Below are positions 1-6,744 of a DNA stretch of 26,642 nt, one piece after another. Numbering within the stretch: the first letter of the stretch is position 1; each line of letters starts with the position of its first letter. Source of the stretch: DATAYA01 sp036272815 (GTDB lineage: Bacteria; Pseudomonadota; Alphaproteobacteria; Acetobacterales; Acetobacteraceae). The stretch covers positions 1 through 26,642 of the forward strand of contig DATAYA010000093.1 of NCBI GenBank assembly GCA_036272815.1, given 5' to 3'. The translations under genes were made by a program, and so were the position numbers. The notes below the pieces were generated by a model. The model saw only the letters and a program-made list of their open reading frames with translations. It was not told the DNA's origin and did not search any database.

Positions 1-387
1 CGAGTGCTTGCTTTCGACGGCGATGCGGCGGCGATTGCCGCATTGCGTCGGGCGGGCGGCCGGGTGACGGCGACACAACGCGACCTCGCGCGCCGCCCGT
101 TGCTGCCGGCGGAGCTGGCCGGGGCCGCGGCGATGGTGCTCGATCCGCCGTTCGCGGGGGCGGCGGCGCAGATGCCGGCGATCGCGGCCTCAGGGGTGGC
201 GTGCGTGGTCTATGTGAGCTGCAACCCGGCGACCCTGGCGCGCGATGCGCGGGTGCTGCGGGAGGCGGGGTTCGCGGCGGCCGCGGCGACCCCGATCGAC
301 CAGTTCCTGTGGTCGGCGCGGCTGGAGAGCGTGGTGGTGTTCGTTCGATCACGAACTCGCGTTGCAAGCACCGCGCGAGTTCAATGA
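1..387 (+). CDS. Class I SAM-dependent RNA methyltransferase, TrmA/RlmD (RumA) type, 3' part only
   Basis: The reading frame is open from base 1, so the gene begins upstream of the window and only the C-terminal part (about 128 residues) is present. The fragment carries the two hallmarks of tRNA/rRNA uracil-5-methyltransferases. One is a DPP motif in the catalytic pocket (LDPPFAG). The other is YVSCNPATLARD, whose cysteine is the family's nucleophile that attacks C6 of the target uracil. The family transfers a methyl group from SAM to a uracil in 23S rRNA or tRNA; which position is modified cannot be told from this piece. The tail after the last family-like strand (SVVVFV) runs about 12 residues further than usual, into a basic, apparently unstructured end. 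Nothing shows a shared transcript with the next gene, 126 bases downstream. Confidence 0.88.
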   Translation, partial: RVLAFDGDAAAIAALRRAGGRVTATQRDLARRPLLPAELAGAAAMVLDPPFAGAAAQMPAIAASGVACVVYVSCNPATLARDARVLREAGFAAAAATPIDQFLWSARLESVVVFVRSRTRVASTARVQ

Positions 388-451
388 CACGCCCGCGCCA
401 GAGCGGCTAGTCTGCGGCAACGGCGGGTCGCGGGCTTCGCGGCCGATGGCC

Positions 452-463
452 GGAACGTGTTCC
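452..463. promoter_or_regulatory. Perfect inverted repeat GGAAC-GT-GTTCC upstream of the DUF2189 gene
   Basis: A 12-base perfect palindrome with 5-base arms and a 2-base centre lies about 50 bases before the ATG at 514, in the 126-base gap. A dimeric regulator could bind here. It is short and has no second copy nearby, so chance is a real alternative. Confidence 0.2.
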
Positions 464-513
464 TGCCGCGGCCGGCACGCGATCTCGAACCCACGGTTCG
501 GGAGGACGAATGC

Positions 514-1428
514 ATGACCATACAGAGCCCCATCGCATGGGGGCTGGACCAGTTGCGGCTCGGAGCCGAGTCGCTCGGGTCTGCGCCGGCAGACGCCTAC
601 TGGCCGCAATCGGCTCGGCAGGCGGGGGTGCCGGCGATCCGTCGTCGCATCGGGCCGGCCGACCTGCGGGAGGCGCTGGTGCGGGGCTTGGACGATTTCC
701 GGGCCAACCGCACCGACGTCGTTTTCCTCTGCGTGATGTACCCGGTGATCGGACTGGTGCTGGGGTACGCGGCCTCGGGTGACGGGCTGATGCCGCTGCT
801 GTTCCCGCTGGCCGCAGGCTTCGCGCTGGTCGGCCCGGTCGCCGCGATCGGGCTGAACGAGATGAGCCGGCGGCGCGAGCAGGGCGAGGCGGTCGGCTGG
901 ACAGCGGCATTCGGGGTGCTGCGTTCGCCCGCGATCGGTTCGATCGTGCTGCTCGCGGCCCTGCTGGCGGCGATATTCCTGGTCTGGCTCGTGATCGCGG
1001 AGGCGATCTATGCGGTAACCCTTGGGACGGCGCCGCCGGTCTCGGCGGGGGCCTTCGCGCATGCCGTGTTCCTCACCGGGCCCGGCTGGGCGCTGATCGT
1101 GGTCGGCATCGCCGTCGGGTTCGTGTTTGCGGTCGGGGTGTTTGCGATCAGCGTCGTCTCGTTCCCGATGCTGCTCGATGCCAATGTCGGCGTGGACGTC
1201 GCGGTGCGGACCTCGATCGCCACGGTGCGGGCGAATCCGAGGACGATGGCGCTGTGGGGCGTGATCATCGCCGGCGGATTGGTGCTGGGGTCGATCCCGC
1301 TGCTGGTCGGGCTCGCGGTGGTGCTGCCGGTGCTTGGGCACGCGACATGGCACCTGTATCGCCGGGTGGTGGTGGTGCAGCCTGACGCGTCTGACGAAAA
1401 CGAACGGATTCTCAAGGCCACGCCTTGA
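514..1428 (+). CDS. DUF2189 family integral membrane protein
   Basis: This is a 304-residue membrane protein of the DUF2189 family (COG5473), whose function is unknown. A soluble N-terminus of about 65 residues contains RRIGPADLREALVRGLDDF, the usual family opening. Five or six hydrophobic segments follow, and the protein ends with GHATWHLYRRVV, also typical of the family. The ATG at 514 was chosen because GGAGG at 501-505 sits 8 bases before it; the open frame continues upstream to a GTG at 457 that has no comparable ribosome binding site. The gene stands alone between a plus-strand methyltransferase and a convergent glycoside hydrolase gene. Its stop codon lies inside a hairpin (1411-1429). 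Confidence 0.85.
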   Translation: MTIQSPIAWGLDQLRLGAESLGSAPADAYWPQSARQAGVPAIRRRIGPADLREALVRGLDDFRANRTDVVFLCVMYPVIGLVLGYAASGDGLMPLLFPLAAGFALVGPVAAIGLNEMSRRREQGEAVGWTAAFGVLRSPAIGSIVLLAALLAAIFLVWLVIAEAIYAVTLGTAPPVSAGAFAHAVFLTGPGWALIVVGIAVGFVFAVGVFAISVVSFPMLLDANVGVDVAVRTSIATVRANPRTMALWGVIIAGGLVLGSIPLLVGLAVVLPVLGHATWHLYRRVVVVQPDASDENERILKATP

Positions 1429-1453
1429 GCGGGGTCCAGGGGCAGAGCCCCTG
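1411..1453. terminator. Two tandem perfect hairpins, probable bidirectional terminator or dispersed palindrome
   Basis: CTCAAGGC (1411-1418) pairs with GCCTTGAG (1422-1429) over a 3-base loop. Seven bases later CAGGGGC (1437-1443) pairs with GCCCCTG (1447-1453) over the loop AGA. The pair sits exactly between the convergent DUF2189 and glycoside hydrolase genes, and the first arm overlaps the DUF2189 stop codon. No T-tract follows on the plus strand (ACCTTCCTTTGC), so this is not a textbook intrinsic terminator. Short palindromes of the GGGGTCCAGGGGC...GCCCCTGG kind recur between genes in many GC-rich alphaproteobacteria, so the second hairpin may be one copy of such a repeat. Confidence 0.5.
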
Positions 1454-1464
1454 ACCTTCCTTTG

Positions 1465-3291
1465 CTACCGCGCCCCGATCGCCAGCAGCGTCGGCACCGC
1501 GGGATCGAGCGTCAGCGCAAGCTGGTCGGTGCGGCCGAGATTGCGGCCGGTCAGCACGTCGGTGATCGGCTGGGGCGCCGGCAGGTGCAGCGTCACGCGG
1601 CCGCCGCCGGCGGCGCCCTGCAAGCCGAGGACCAGCCGGCCGCCGTCGCGCCGCGCATAGGCGTCCACGTCCGAAGCCAACGTGCCGTCCGGCGCAGCCA
1701 GCCGGAATCCGGGATGCACACCCGCGCGTGCGAGCAGTGCGCGCAGCCGCGCGGGCGTCACGTCGGCATCGGCGAGGCGGACGCCTGGCTCGGGCGGCGG
1801 CTTTGCCAGCCGGCGCCCGTGCGCGTCGAACCGCACGCTCTCTCCGGTCGCGATCACGAGGCCGCCATGCGCGGCGAACCGCGCGATCGCCGCGGCGGCC
1901 TGGGGCGAGAGTGCGACCACGTCGGGCAGGATCAGCACGCGCAGACCACGCAGGCCCCCGTGTGCCGCGCCGTCCTCCGAGACGAAGCGCGACATCACGC
2001 CGTTGCGGCGGAGCGCGGTCGTGACCCGATCGAGCCCGGCGCGCAGCGTGCGGTCGTCCCACGCGTCGGCGGCGCTGTGGCGGGTCCAGGCATCGCCCTC
2101 GGCCCGGTGCTCGGCCAGCCAGCGCATCCGGAAACTCGCCTGCGAGGCGAGGATCGCGACCGGCTCCGCGACCCGCGGCGCATGCAGCAGCAGGTCGCCG
2201 ACAGGCCCGCGGAGGGCTGCGAAGGTCGCCGCATCCTCTCGCCCGCGCGGCCCGATGCGGCCGTCCGCCTGCACGATGGCATGGTCGTCGTCCCAGAGGA
2301 TCAGGCCCCGCGTGCCGCGCAGCGCCTCGCGCCAGATATGGCGGATGCCGGTCGGGCCGGTCTCGGCGGACGTGGTGAGCAGGATCAGGTTCGGGTTGAA
2401 GCTGCGCGCCATCGCGAGATTGCCGCCGGCGTCGTAGATCTCCATGACGTCAACGGCGTCGGCCAGTTTGGCATAGTCGTAGCCGCCCCAGCCGGGGATC
2501 TGCGCGCCCTCGATCGCGGCGAGCGCCTGCGGGTCGGCGGCGTGGACCGCCTCGGTGCCGGTGCGGACGGCGCGCGCGAAGGACGTGTCCATCCACGCCT
2601 TGAAGTCCGACCACGGTGCCGCGTTGCCGCGCGCCATCGCCGCCGTCGTGGTGATCGGCCGGATCGCCTCCCAGTCCGCGTAATCGGTGTCCCATTCCGC
2701 ATTCAGCGCCGCGAGATTGCGGTACTGCCCATGCAGCCAGAGACGAAACCCGGCGAGAGACGCGGGCGAGAAGTCAAAATCCCAGTTGGCGGCGAGGTCG
2801 GCGATGCCGGTCTCGTCGCCGAGACTGTAGAACAGCGGGCGATACGGTGCCCAGGCGCGAACCGTCCGCCGCAGCCGCGCGGTGATGACGGCGAGCTCCG
2901 CGCGGTCGGAGAGGCTCGGGTGTCGGACGAACGGTGCGAGGCTGGAGGGGTCGGCCGCGTGTGCGCGCTGGGCGGCGAGGAACGCCGCGTTGACCGGCAC
3001 GGATGGCTGCCAGCGGTGATAGGCGGCGTAGAAATCGGTCGCGATGTTCTCAACATACCATCGCATCCCGCCCGCGCGCAGAACCTTGGCGGCACCCGCA
3101 TCGACCAGCTTGCCGTGCTCGCTGCGGTTCGCGATGAGCTTGGTCCCGTCCACGCCGAGCCGTTTCAGGGCGGCGATCTGGACCGCCGTCGGCGTCTGCC
3201 AGATCATGATGCGGAAATGTCGCCAGCTCTCGGCGCGAGCGCACGTCACGCCGAGCAGCAGCGCCACCGAGGCGGCCAGCACGCGCCGCAT
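1465..3291 (-). CDS. Secreted GH42-like glycoside hydrolase (beta-galactosidase-like)
   Basis: A 608-residue protein with a signal peptide (MRRVLAASVALLLGVTCARA, cut expected after residue 20). Residues about 25-340 look like the (beta/alpha)8 barrel of glycoside hydrolase family 42. The stretch after residue 155 (FYSLGDETG, then FRLWLHGQYRNLAALNAEWDT) parallels the acid/base region of GH42, where NE is usual; here GDE places the candidate acid at E160. E284 (VMEIYDAGG) is the best nucleophile candidate. Residues about 365-530 resemble the trimerization/class I glutamine amidotransferase-like domain (LRVLILPDVVALSP, then FAAHGGLVIATGES), followed by a small beta domain. The start at 3291 is set by the signal peptide and by a TGATG overlap with the upstream DUF488 stop. 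The substrate is not predictable. Confidence 0.7.
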   Translation of the reverse strand: MRRVLAASVALLLGVTCARAESWRHFRIMIWQTPTAVQIAALKRLGVDGTKLIANRSEHGKLVDAGAAKVLRAGGMRWYVENIATDFYAAYHRWQPSVPVNAAFLAAQRAHAADPSSLAPFVRHPSLSDRAELAVITARLRRTVRAWAPYRPLFYSLGDETGIADLAANWDFDFSPASLAGFRLWLHGQYRNLAALNAEWDTDYADWEAIRPITTTAAMARGNAAPWSDFKAWMDTSFARAVRTGTEAVHAADPQALAAIEGAQIPGWGGYDYAKLADAVDVMEIYDAGGNLAMARSFNPNLILLTTSAETGPTGIRHIWREALRGTRGLILWDDDHAIVQADGRIGPRGREDAATFAALRGPVGDLLLHAPRVAEPVAILASQASFRMRWLAEHRAEGDAWTRHSAADAWDDRTLRAGLDRVTTALRRNGVMSRFVSEDGAAHGGLRGLRVLILPDVVALSPQAAAAIARFAAHGGLVIATGESVRFDAHGRRLAKPPPEPGVRLADADVTPARLRALLARAGVHPGFRLAAPDGTLASDVDAYARRDGGRLVLGLQGAAGGGRVTLHLPAPQPITDVLTGRNLGRTDQLALTLDPAVPTLLAIGAR

Positions 3292-3746
3292 CAAAGCGCC
3301 GGCAGCCCGAGCGGGTGGACGACGAACCCCCAGCGCTCGTGCATCGCCGTTGCGATCAGGGTGCGGTGGCAATGCGTCGGGTCGGCCTCCAGGCACAACA
3401 GGCAGGTGGGCGTCGCCGAGGCATCGGCGGCGAGGGCAGCGAGCGCCGCCTGCGGCTCCGGCGTGGCCAGATGCGGCAGGTAGATGCGCCGCATCTCCCC
3501 GGGCCGGCCGGCCCGCACGGCGGCGCGGCCGGCGGCGGGCGTGCCGAGGGCGGGGATGTGGACATATTCGATCCCGACGCCCTCCAATGCGGCCGAGAGC
3601 GCGCGCTTGGCATAGCCCGGCCGGCGCGAATTGGCGATCGCGCGCACATCGGCGACCCGGCTGATGCCCGATGCGCGAAGGAGTGCCAGGAAATCGGCCT
3701 GTGGCAAACCCTCGTAGCCGATCGTGGCGATGCGCGGCGCGGCCAT
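3291..3746 (-). CDS. DUF488 domain-containing protein
   Basis: A 151-residue protein with all DUF488 landmarks: TIGYEG near the N-terminus, DVR followed by NSRRPGY, then CLLCLEADPTHCHR near the C-terminus. The conserved Cys and His residues of that last motif suggest a catalytic or metal role, but no activity is established for the family, and length and layout match it. Its stop codon overlaps the start of the secreted GH42-like gene (TGATG at 3293-3289), so the two are co-transcribed and probably translationally coupled. A functional link between them is not obvious. The start is the ATG at 3746, near the divergent metallo-hydrolase gene, with only 48 bases shared for two promoters. Confidence 0.85.
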   Translation of the reverse strand: MAAPRIATIGYEGLPQADFLALLRASGISRVADVRAIANSRRPGYAKRALSAALEGVGIEYVHIPALGTPAAGRAAVRAGRPGEMRRIYLPHLATPEPQAALAALAADASATPTCLLCLEADPTHCHRTLIATAMHERWGFVVHPLGLPAL

Positions 3747-3794
3747 GCGGAGACGCTATAGCGCAGCCGGCGCGCGGTGCGTAGAACCCGCGCC

Positions 3795-4613
3795 ATGCCC
3801 TTCCTCACCGAGCCCGAGCCGCCGCGCGGCGCCGCCCTGCCGGTGGCGCCCGGCGTCCGGCGCGTCGTCGCACCCAATCCCGGCGTGATGACCTATCACG
3901 GCACCAACACCTACCTGGTCGGGACGCCGGAAGGGCTGGTCGTGCTCGACCCCGGGCCGGACGATGCAGCGCATGTGCGCGCGGTGCTGGACGCCGCCGG
4001 CGCCCCGGTCGCGCGCATCCTGCTCAGCCACACGCACCGCGACCATCTGGGCGCGGTCGCCGCACTCCGGGCCGCGACGGGCGCGCCGGTCGCGGCCTTC
4101 GCCACCAGCGCCGCGGCGGGTTTCACGCCCGATGTGCCGCTGCACGACGGCGACCGCATCGCCGGGCTGACCGCGCTGCACACGCCGGGCCACGCCTCCG
4201 ACCATCTCTGCTTCGCCGGCCCGGATGGCATCCTGTTCTCCGCCGATCATGTGATGAGCTGGAGCAGCACGGTGGTCAGCCCGCCGGACGGGGACATGGC
4301 GGCCTATTTCGCCTCGCTGCGCCGCCTGCTCGAACGCGACGATCTGCTGTTCCTGCCCGGCCACGGACCGCCTTTGCCGGAGCCGCGGGCGCTGGTGGCC
4401 GAGCTGCTGCACCACCGGCAGGCGCGCGAGGCCGCAATCGCCGCCGCCCTCGGCCCGAGCCCGGTGGCGCCGGCGGCGATCGTCGCCGGGATTTACAGCC
4501 AGGTGCATCCGACGCTGCTGCGGGCGGCCGAGCGCAATGTGATCGCGCACCTGCAAAAACTCGCCCAGGAGGGCCGCGCCGTCCACGAGGGCGAGGGCTG
4601 GCGTGCCGCCTGA
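3795..4613 (+). CDS. MBL-fold metallo-hydrolase, LACTB2-like
   Basis: A 272-residue metallo-beta-lactamase fold hydrolase. The binuclear metal site is complete: HTHRDH at residues 79-84, H133 (HTPGHASDH), D151 (SADHVMSW) and H190 (LPGHGPP). The last 70 residues (GIYSQVHPTLLRAAERNVIAHL) form the small winged-helix tail found in LACTB2-type proteins, some of which are endoribonucleases. The present substrate is unknown. Residues 30-55 (NPGVMTYHGTNTYLVG) are the usual opening of this subfamily. The ATG at 3795 was preferred over a GTG at 3777 because homologues start close to this sequence; no strong ribosome binding site is visible. The 3' end overlaps the next gene by 11 bases. Confidence 0.88.
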   Translation: MPFLTEPEPPRGAALPVAPGVRRVVAPNPGVMTYHGTNTYLVGTPEGLVVLDPGPDDAAHVRAVLDAAGAPVARILLSHTHRDHLGAVAALRAATGAPVAAFATSAAAGFTPDVPLHDGDRIAGLTALHTPGHASDHLCFAGPDGILFSADHVMSWSSTVVSPPDGDMAAYFASLRRLLERDDLLFLPGHGPPLPEPRALVAELLHHRQAREAAIAAALGPSPVAPAAIVAGIYSQVHPTLLRAAERNVIAHLQKLAQEGRAVHEGEGWRAA

Positions 4614-5220
4614 GGTGTCGCCTGAGGTCGCACTTGCGGGCCTCGCCGCGGAGGCGCGGGCCTGCACGGCCTGTTCCGCCCACCTGCCGCTCGGCCCGCG
4701 CCCGGTGTTCCGCGTGTCCACGACGGCGCGGCTGCTGATCGCGAGCCAGGCGCCGGGCACGAAGGCGCATCTCGGCGCCCGCCCGTTCGCGGACGCCTCG
4801 GGCGACCGGCTGCGCGCCTGGCTCGGCGTGACCCCGACCGAGTTCTACGACCAGAGCCGGGTCGCGATCCTGCCGATCGGGCTCTGCTATCCGGGCCGGC
4901 TGCCGAACGGTGGCGACGCGCCACCGCGGCCGGAATGCGCACCGCTGTGGCGGCCGCGCCTGCTGGCGGCGATGCCGGCACTCGAACTCACGCTCCTGGT
5001 CGGCGGATACGCGCAGGCCGACGCACTCGGCCCTGGCCGGATGACCGATCGCGTCCGCGACTGGCGCGCGCATCTGCCGCGCGTCATGCCGCTGCCGCAC
5101 CCCTCCTGGCGTACCGGCCACTGGGAGCGTCGGAACCCGTGGTTCGCGGCAGAACTGTTGCCGGAACTGCGGGCGCGGGTGCGGGCGCTGCTCGGCCCAA
5201 GGCGCGACCAAGCTATCTGA
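4603..5220 (+). CDS. Uracil-DNA glycosylase-family protein with four Fe-S-type cysteines
   Basis: A 205-residue protein of the uracil-DNA glycosylase superfamily (COG1573 type), which removes uracil or related damaged bases from DNA. Motif A appears as SQAPGTKAHLGARPF (from residue 48), in place of the canonical GEAPG. Motif B is LPHPSWR (164-170), with the expected HPS. Four cysteines are arranged as C21-x2-C24, then C95-x16-C112, which matches the C-x2-C...C-x14-17-C pattern that holds a [4Fe-4S] cluster in family 4 and 5 enzymes. The start is a GTG at 4603 that overlaps the previous gene by 11 bases, so the two are coupled. Specificity for uracil is uncertain because the motif A glutamate is a glutamine here. 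Confidence 0.8.
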   Translation: MPPEVSPEVALAGLAAEARACTACSAHLPLGPRPVFRVSTTARLLIASQAPGTKAHLGARPFADASGDRLRAWLGVTPTEFYDQSRVAILPIGLCYPGRLPNGGDAPPRPECAPLWRPRLLAAMPALELTLLVGGYAQADALGPGRMTDRVRDWRAHLPRVMPLPHPSWRTGHWERRNPWFAAELLPELRARVRALLGPRRDQAI

Positions 5221-5617
5221 GGCGGCCTTCGAGTGCGTCGATCTCGTCGTCGCTGAAGCCGAAATGGTGGGCGATCTCATGGATCAGCACGTTGCGCACG
5301 AGGCGGAACAGGTCCTCGCCGGTCTCGATCCATTCCAGCAGGATCGGCTGGCGGTAGAGGAAGATCATCTCCGGCCCGGACGGCACGTCGGTGATGCTCT
5401 TGCGGTGCATCGGCACGCCGCGATAGAGGCCGGTGAGGTCGAACGGGCTCTCGATCCCCATCGCATCGAGCGTCTCGTCGTCGGCGATCTCCTCGACGAC
5501 GATGCCGACGCCGCGGACGTGCCGGGCGAGAGGCGCGGGGATTTCGGCCAGCGCACGGTCGGCGAGCGCGATGATGTCCTCGACCGTGGGCGCGGTGGTG
5601 GCCGGCAGCTGCTGCAT
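5213..5617 (-). CDS. Small zincin-like metallopeptidase family protein (PF06262/DUF1025)
   Basis: A 134-residue cytosolic protein ending in HEIAHHFGFSDDEID. H113, E114 and H117 form an HExxH zinc site, and the following acidic residues could supply a third ligand. FDLTGLYRGVP and DVPSGPEMIFLYRQPIL are family-typical blocks before it. The natural substrate of this family is not established. The start was placed at the ATG 5617, but a TTG at 5653 overlaps the stop of the upstream Rrf2-type gene (TTGA), and a GTG at 5638 also fits, so the true N-terminus may be up to 12 residues longer. The 3' end overlaps the convergent uracil-DNA glycosylase gene by 8 bases. Confidence 0.82.
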   Translation of the reverse strand: MQQLPATTAPTVEDIIALADRALAEIPAPLARHVRGVGIVVEEIADDETLDAMGIESPFDLTGLYRGVPMHRKSITDVPSGPEMIFLYRQPILLEWIETGEDLFRLVRNVLIHEIAHHFGFSDDEIDALEGRLR

Positions 5618-5649
5618 GGGAGCAATCCGGGCAGGCACGGCGGTCGGCG

Positions 5650-6111
5650 TCAAGCCGCCCTGGAGTCATGCCCGGCCTCGCTGCCGCCGGCCGGCTCCTG
5701 CAGGCCGAGGGCGAGCCGGTCGAGGGTGAGACGCCCGAGCGCTGTCTCGAACTCTGCTTCGGCAAGGCTGAAGGCTTCGGCGAGCACGCCGCGCAGGCGG
5801 CGGCTGGCGGGGCTGTCGGGGTCAGGCTGGACGTGCAACGGCAGCAGCGGCCGGGCGGGGCGGGCGTTCACGGCGCGCCAGACGTCGCCGAGCGAGATCG
5901 CCGCCGGTGGCCGCGCCAGCTCGGCGCCACCCGGGCCGCGATGCACCCGGATCAGCCCGGCGCGGGCGAGCTGGCCGGTGATGCGGCGCACCACCACGGG
6001 ATTGGTGTTGACGCAGCGGGCCAGCCGCAGGCTCGTGGTCCTGGTCTGCGCACCCTCGCCTGCGAGGAGCAGCATGATGTGGGCGGCAACGGCGAACCGG
6101 GTTGCGACCAT
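5650..6111 (-). CDS. Rrf2 family transcriptional regulator
   Basis: A 153-residue DNA-binding regulator. Residues 1-60 form the winged helix typical of Rrf2 (FAVAAHIMLLLA, then TSLRLARCVNTNPVVVRRITGQL and LARAGLIRVHRGPGGAELAR). The segment after it carries no group of three cysteines, so it does not look like the Fe-S type (IscR, NsrR, RsrR). The only cysteine, in the recognition-helix region, could be redox active or irrelevant. This places it nearer the YwnA-like members. It is followed by the metallopeptidase gene and lies divergent to mmcB with 88 bases between; that gap would hold its own operator if it is autoregulated, but no clear palindrome is seen there. Confidence 0.85.
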   Translation of the reverse strand: MVATRFAVAAHIMLLLAGEGAQTRTTSLRLARCVNTNPVVVRRITGQLARAGLIRVHRGPGGAELARPPAAISLGDVWRAVNARPARPLLPLHVQPDPDSPASRRLRGVLAEAFSLAEAEFETALGRLTLDRLALGLQEPAGGSEAGHDSRAA

Positions 6112-6199
6112 GACCGGACGCTAATGCGCCGATCAAGCGCACGGTTCCGCAAAGCCGCTGTCCCGCTTGGGATTTGATCCGCCGTGATAGGTTGATTGC

Positions 6200-6673
6200 A
6201 TGGAGCTGATGCCCACCGCGGCGGACCGGGCCGCGACCATCCGCCGCTCGGCGGCGCGGCTCTGCGCGCGGCTGGGCTGGGCGCCGCTGCACGAGGTGCC
6301 GCTGCCGAATGGGCGGCGCGCGGACATTCTCGGCCTGCGACCGGACGGCGGCTTTGCCTGCATCGAGGTGAAGTCCTGCGTCCGCGACTTCCAGACCGAT
6401 GCCAAATGGCCGGAGTACCGCGCGTTCTGCGACCGGCTCTATTTCGCGGTCGATGCCGATTTCCCGGCGAGCCTGCTGCCGGAGGCGGTCGGCGTCATCG
6501 TGGCGGCCGGATTGGAGGCCGACCTGGTGCGCGAGGCGCCGGAGCATCCGCTGGCGCCTGCGCGACGACGCAGCCTGCTGCACCGCTTTGCCACGCTCGC
6601 TGCCCTCCGCCTCGCTGCGCGCGACGATCCCGGATGGGACGCGGCGCTGCGGACGGCGTTGCGGGCGGAATAG
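6200..6673 (+). CDS. mmcB: MmcB family DNA repair protein
   Basis: A 157-residue protein of the MmcB (DUF1052) family, linked in Caulobacter to mitomycin C resistance. The core is a PD-(D/E)xK nuclease-like fold: D42 (RRADILGL), E56 and K58 (CIEVKS), followed by DFQTDAKWPEYRAFCDRLYFAV, the family's most conserved stretch. All presumed catalytic residues are present, and the length is normal. In Caulobacter the gene is under SOS control. Here the 88-base upstream gap contains one GTTC, but no second half site at the spacing of the alphaproteobacterial LexA box (GTTC-N7-GTTC). The start is the ATG at 6200. Confidence 0.9.
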   Translation: MELMPTAADRAATIRRSAARLCARLGWAPLHEVPLPNGRRADILGLRPDGGFACIEVKSCVRDFQTDAKWPEYRAFCDRLYFAVDADFPASLLPEAVGVIVAAGLEADLVREAPEHPLAPARRRSLLHRFATLAALRLAARDDPGWDAALRTALRAE

Positions 6674-6713
6674 CAGCGGCGGGTTAACCGCCCGGCGCGC
6701 AGAATAGCGCTTG

Positions 6714-6737
6714 CTTCACGCCAACGGTCATGTGAAG
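6714..6737. promoter_or_regulatory. Inverted repeat CTTCAC-N12-GTGAAG just upstream of the SGNH hydrolase gene
   Basis: Perfect 6-base arms at 6714-6719 and 6732-6737 enclose 12 bases. The right arm contains the purine-rich bases that would act as the ribosome binding site, 7 bases before the ATG at 6745. Folding of the transcript could therefore hide that site. The arms are short, so chance is possible. Confidence 0.25.
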
Positions 6738-6744
6738 AGCAGAA

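Noticed and set aside
1462..3483. A 673-residue plus-strand open frame opposite the glycoside hydrolase and DUF488 genes
   Set aside because: It is antisense to two genes with recognisable families, its translation is Arg/Gly/Ala-rich without domains, and such frames are expected at this GC content.
6112..6199. A LexA (SOS) operator in front of mmcB
   Set aside because: One GTTC is present, but the second half site at 7 bases distance is missing (CCGC instead of GTTC).
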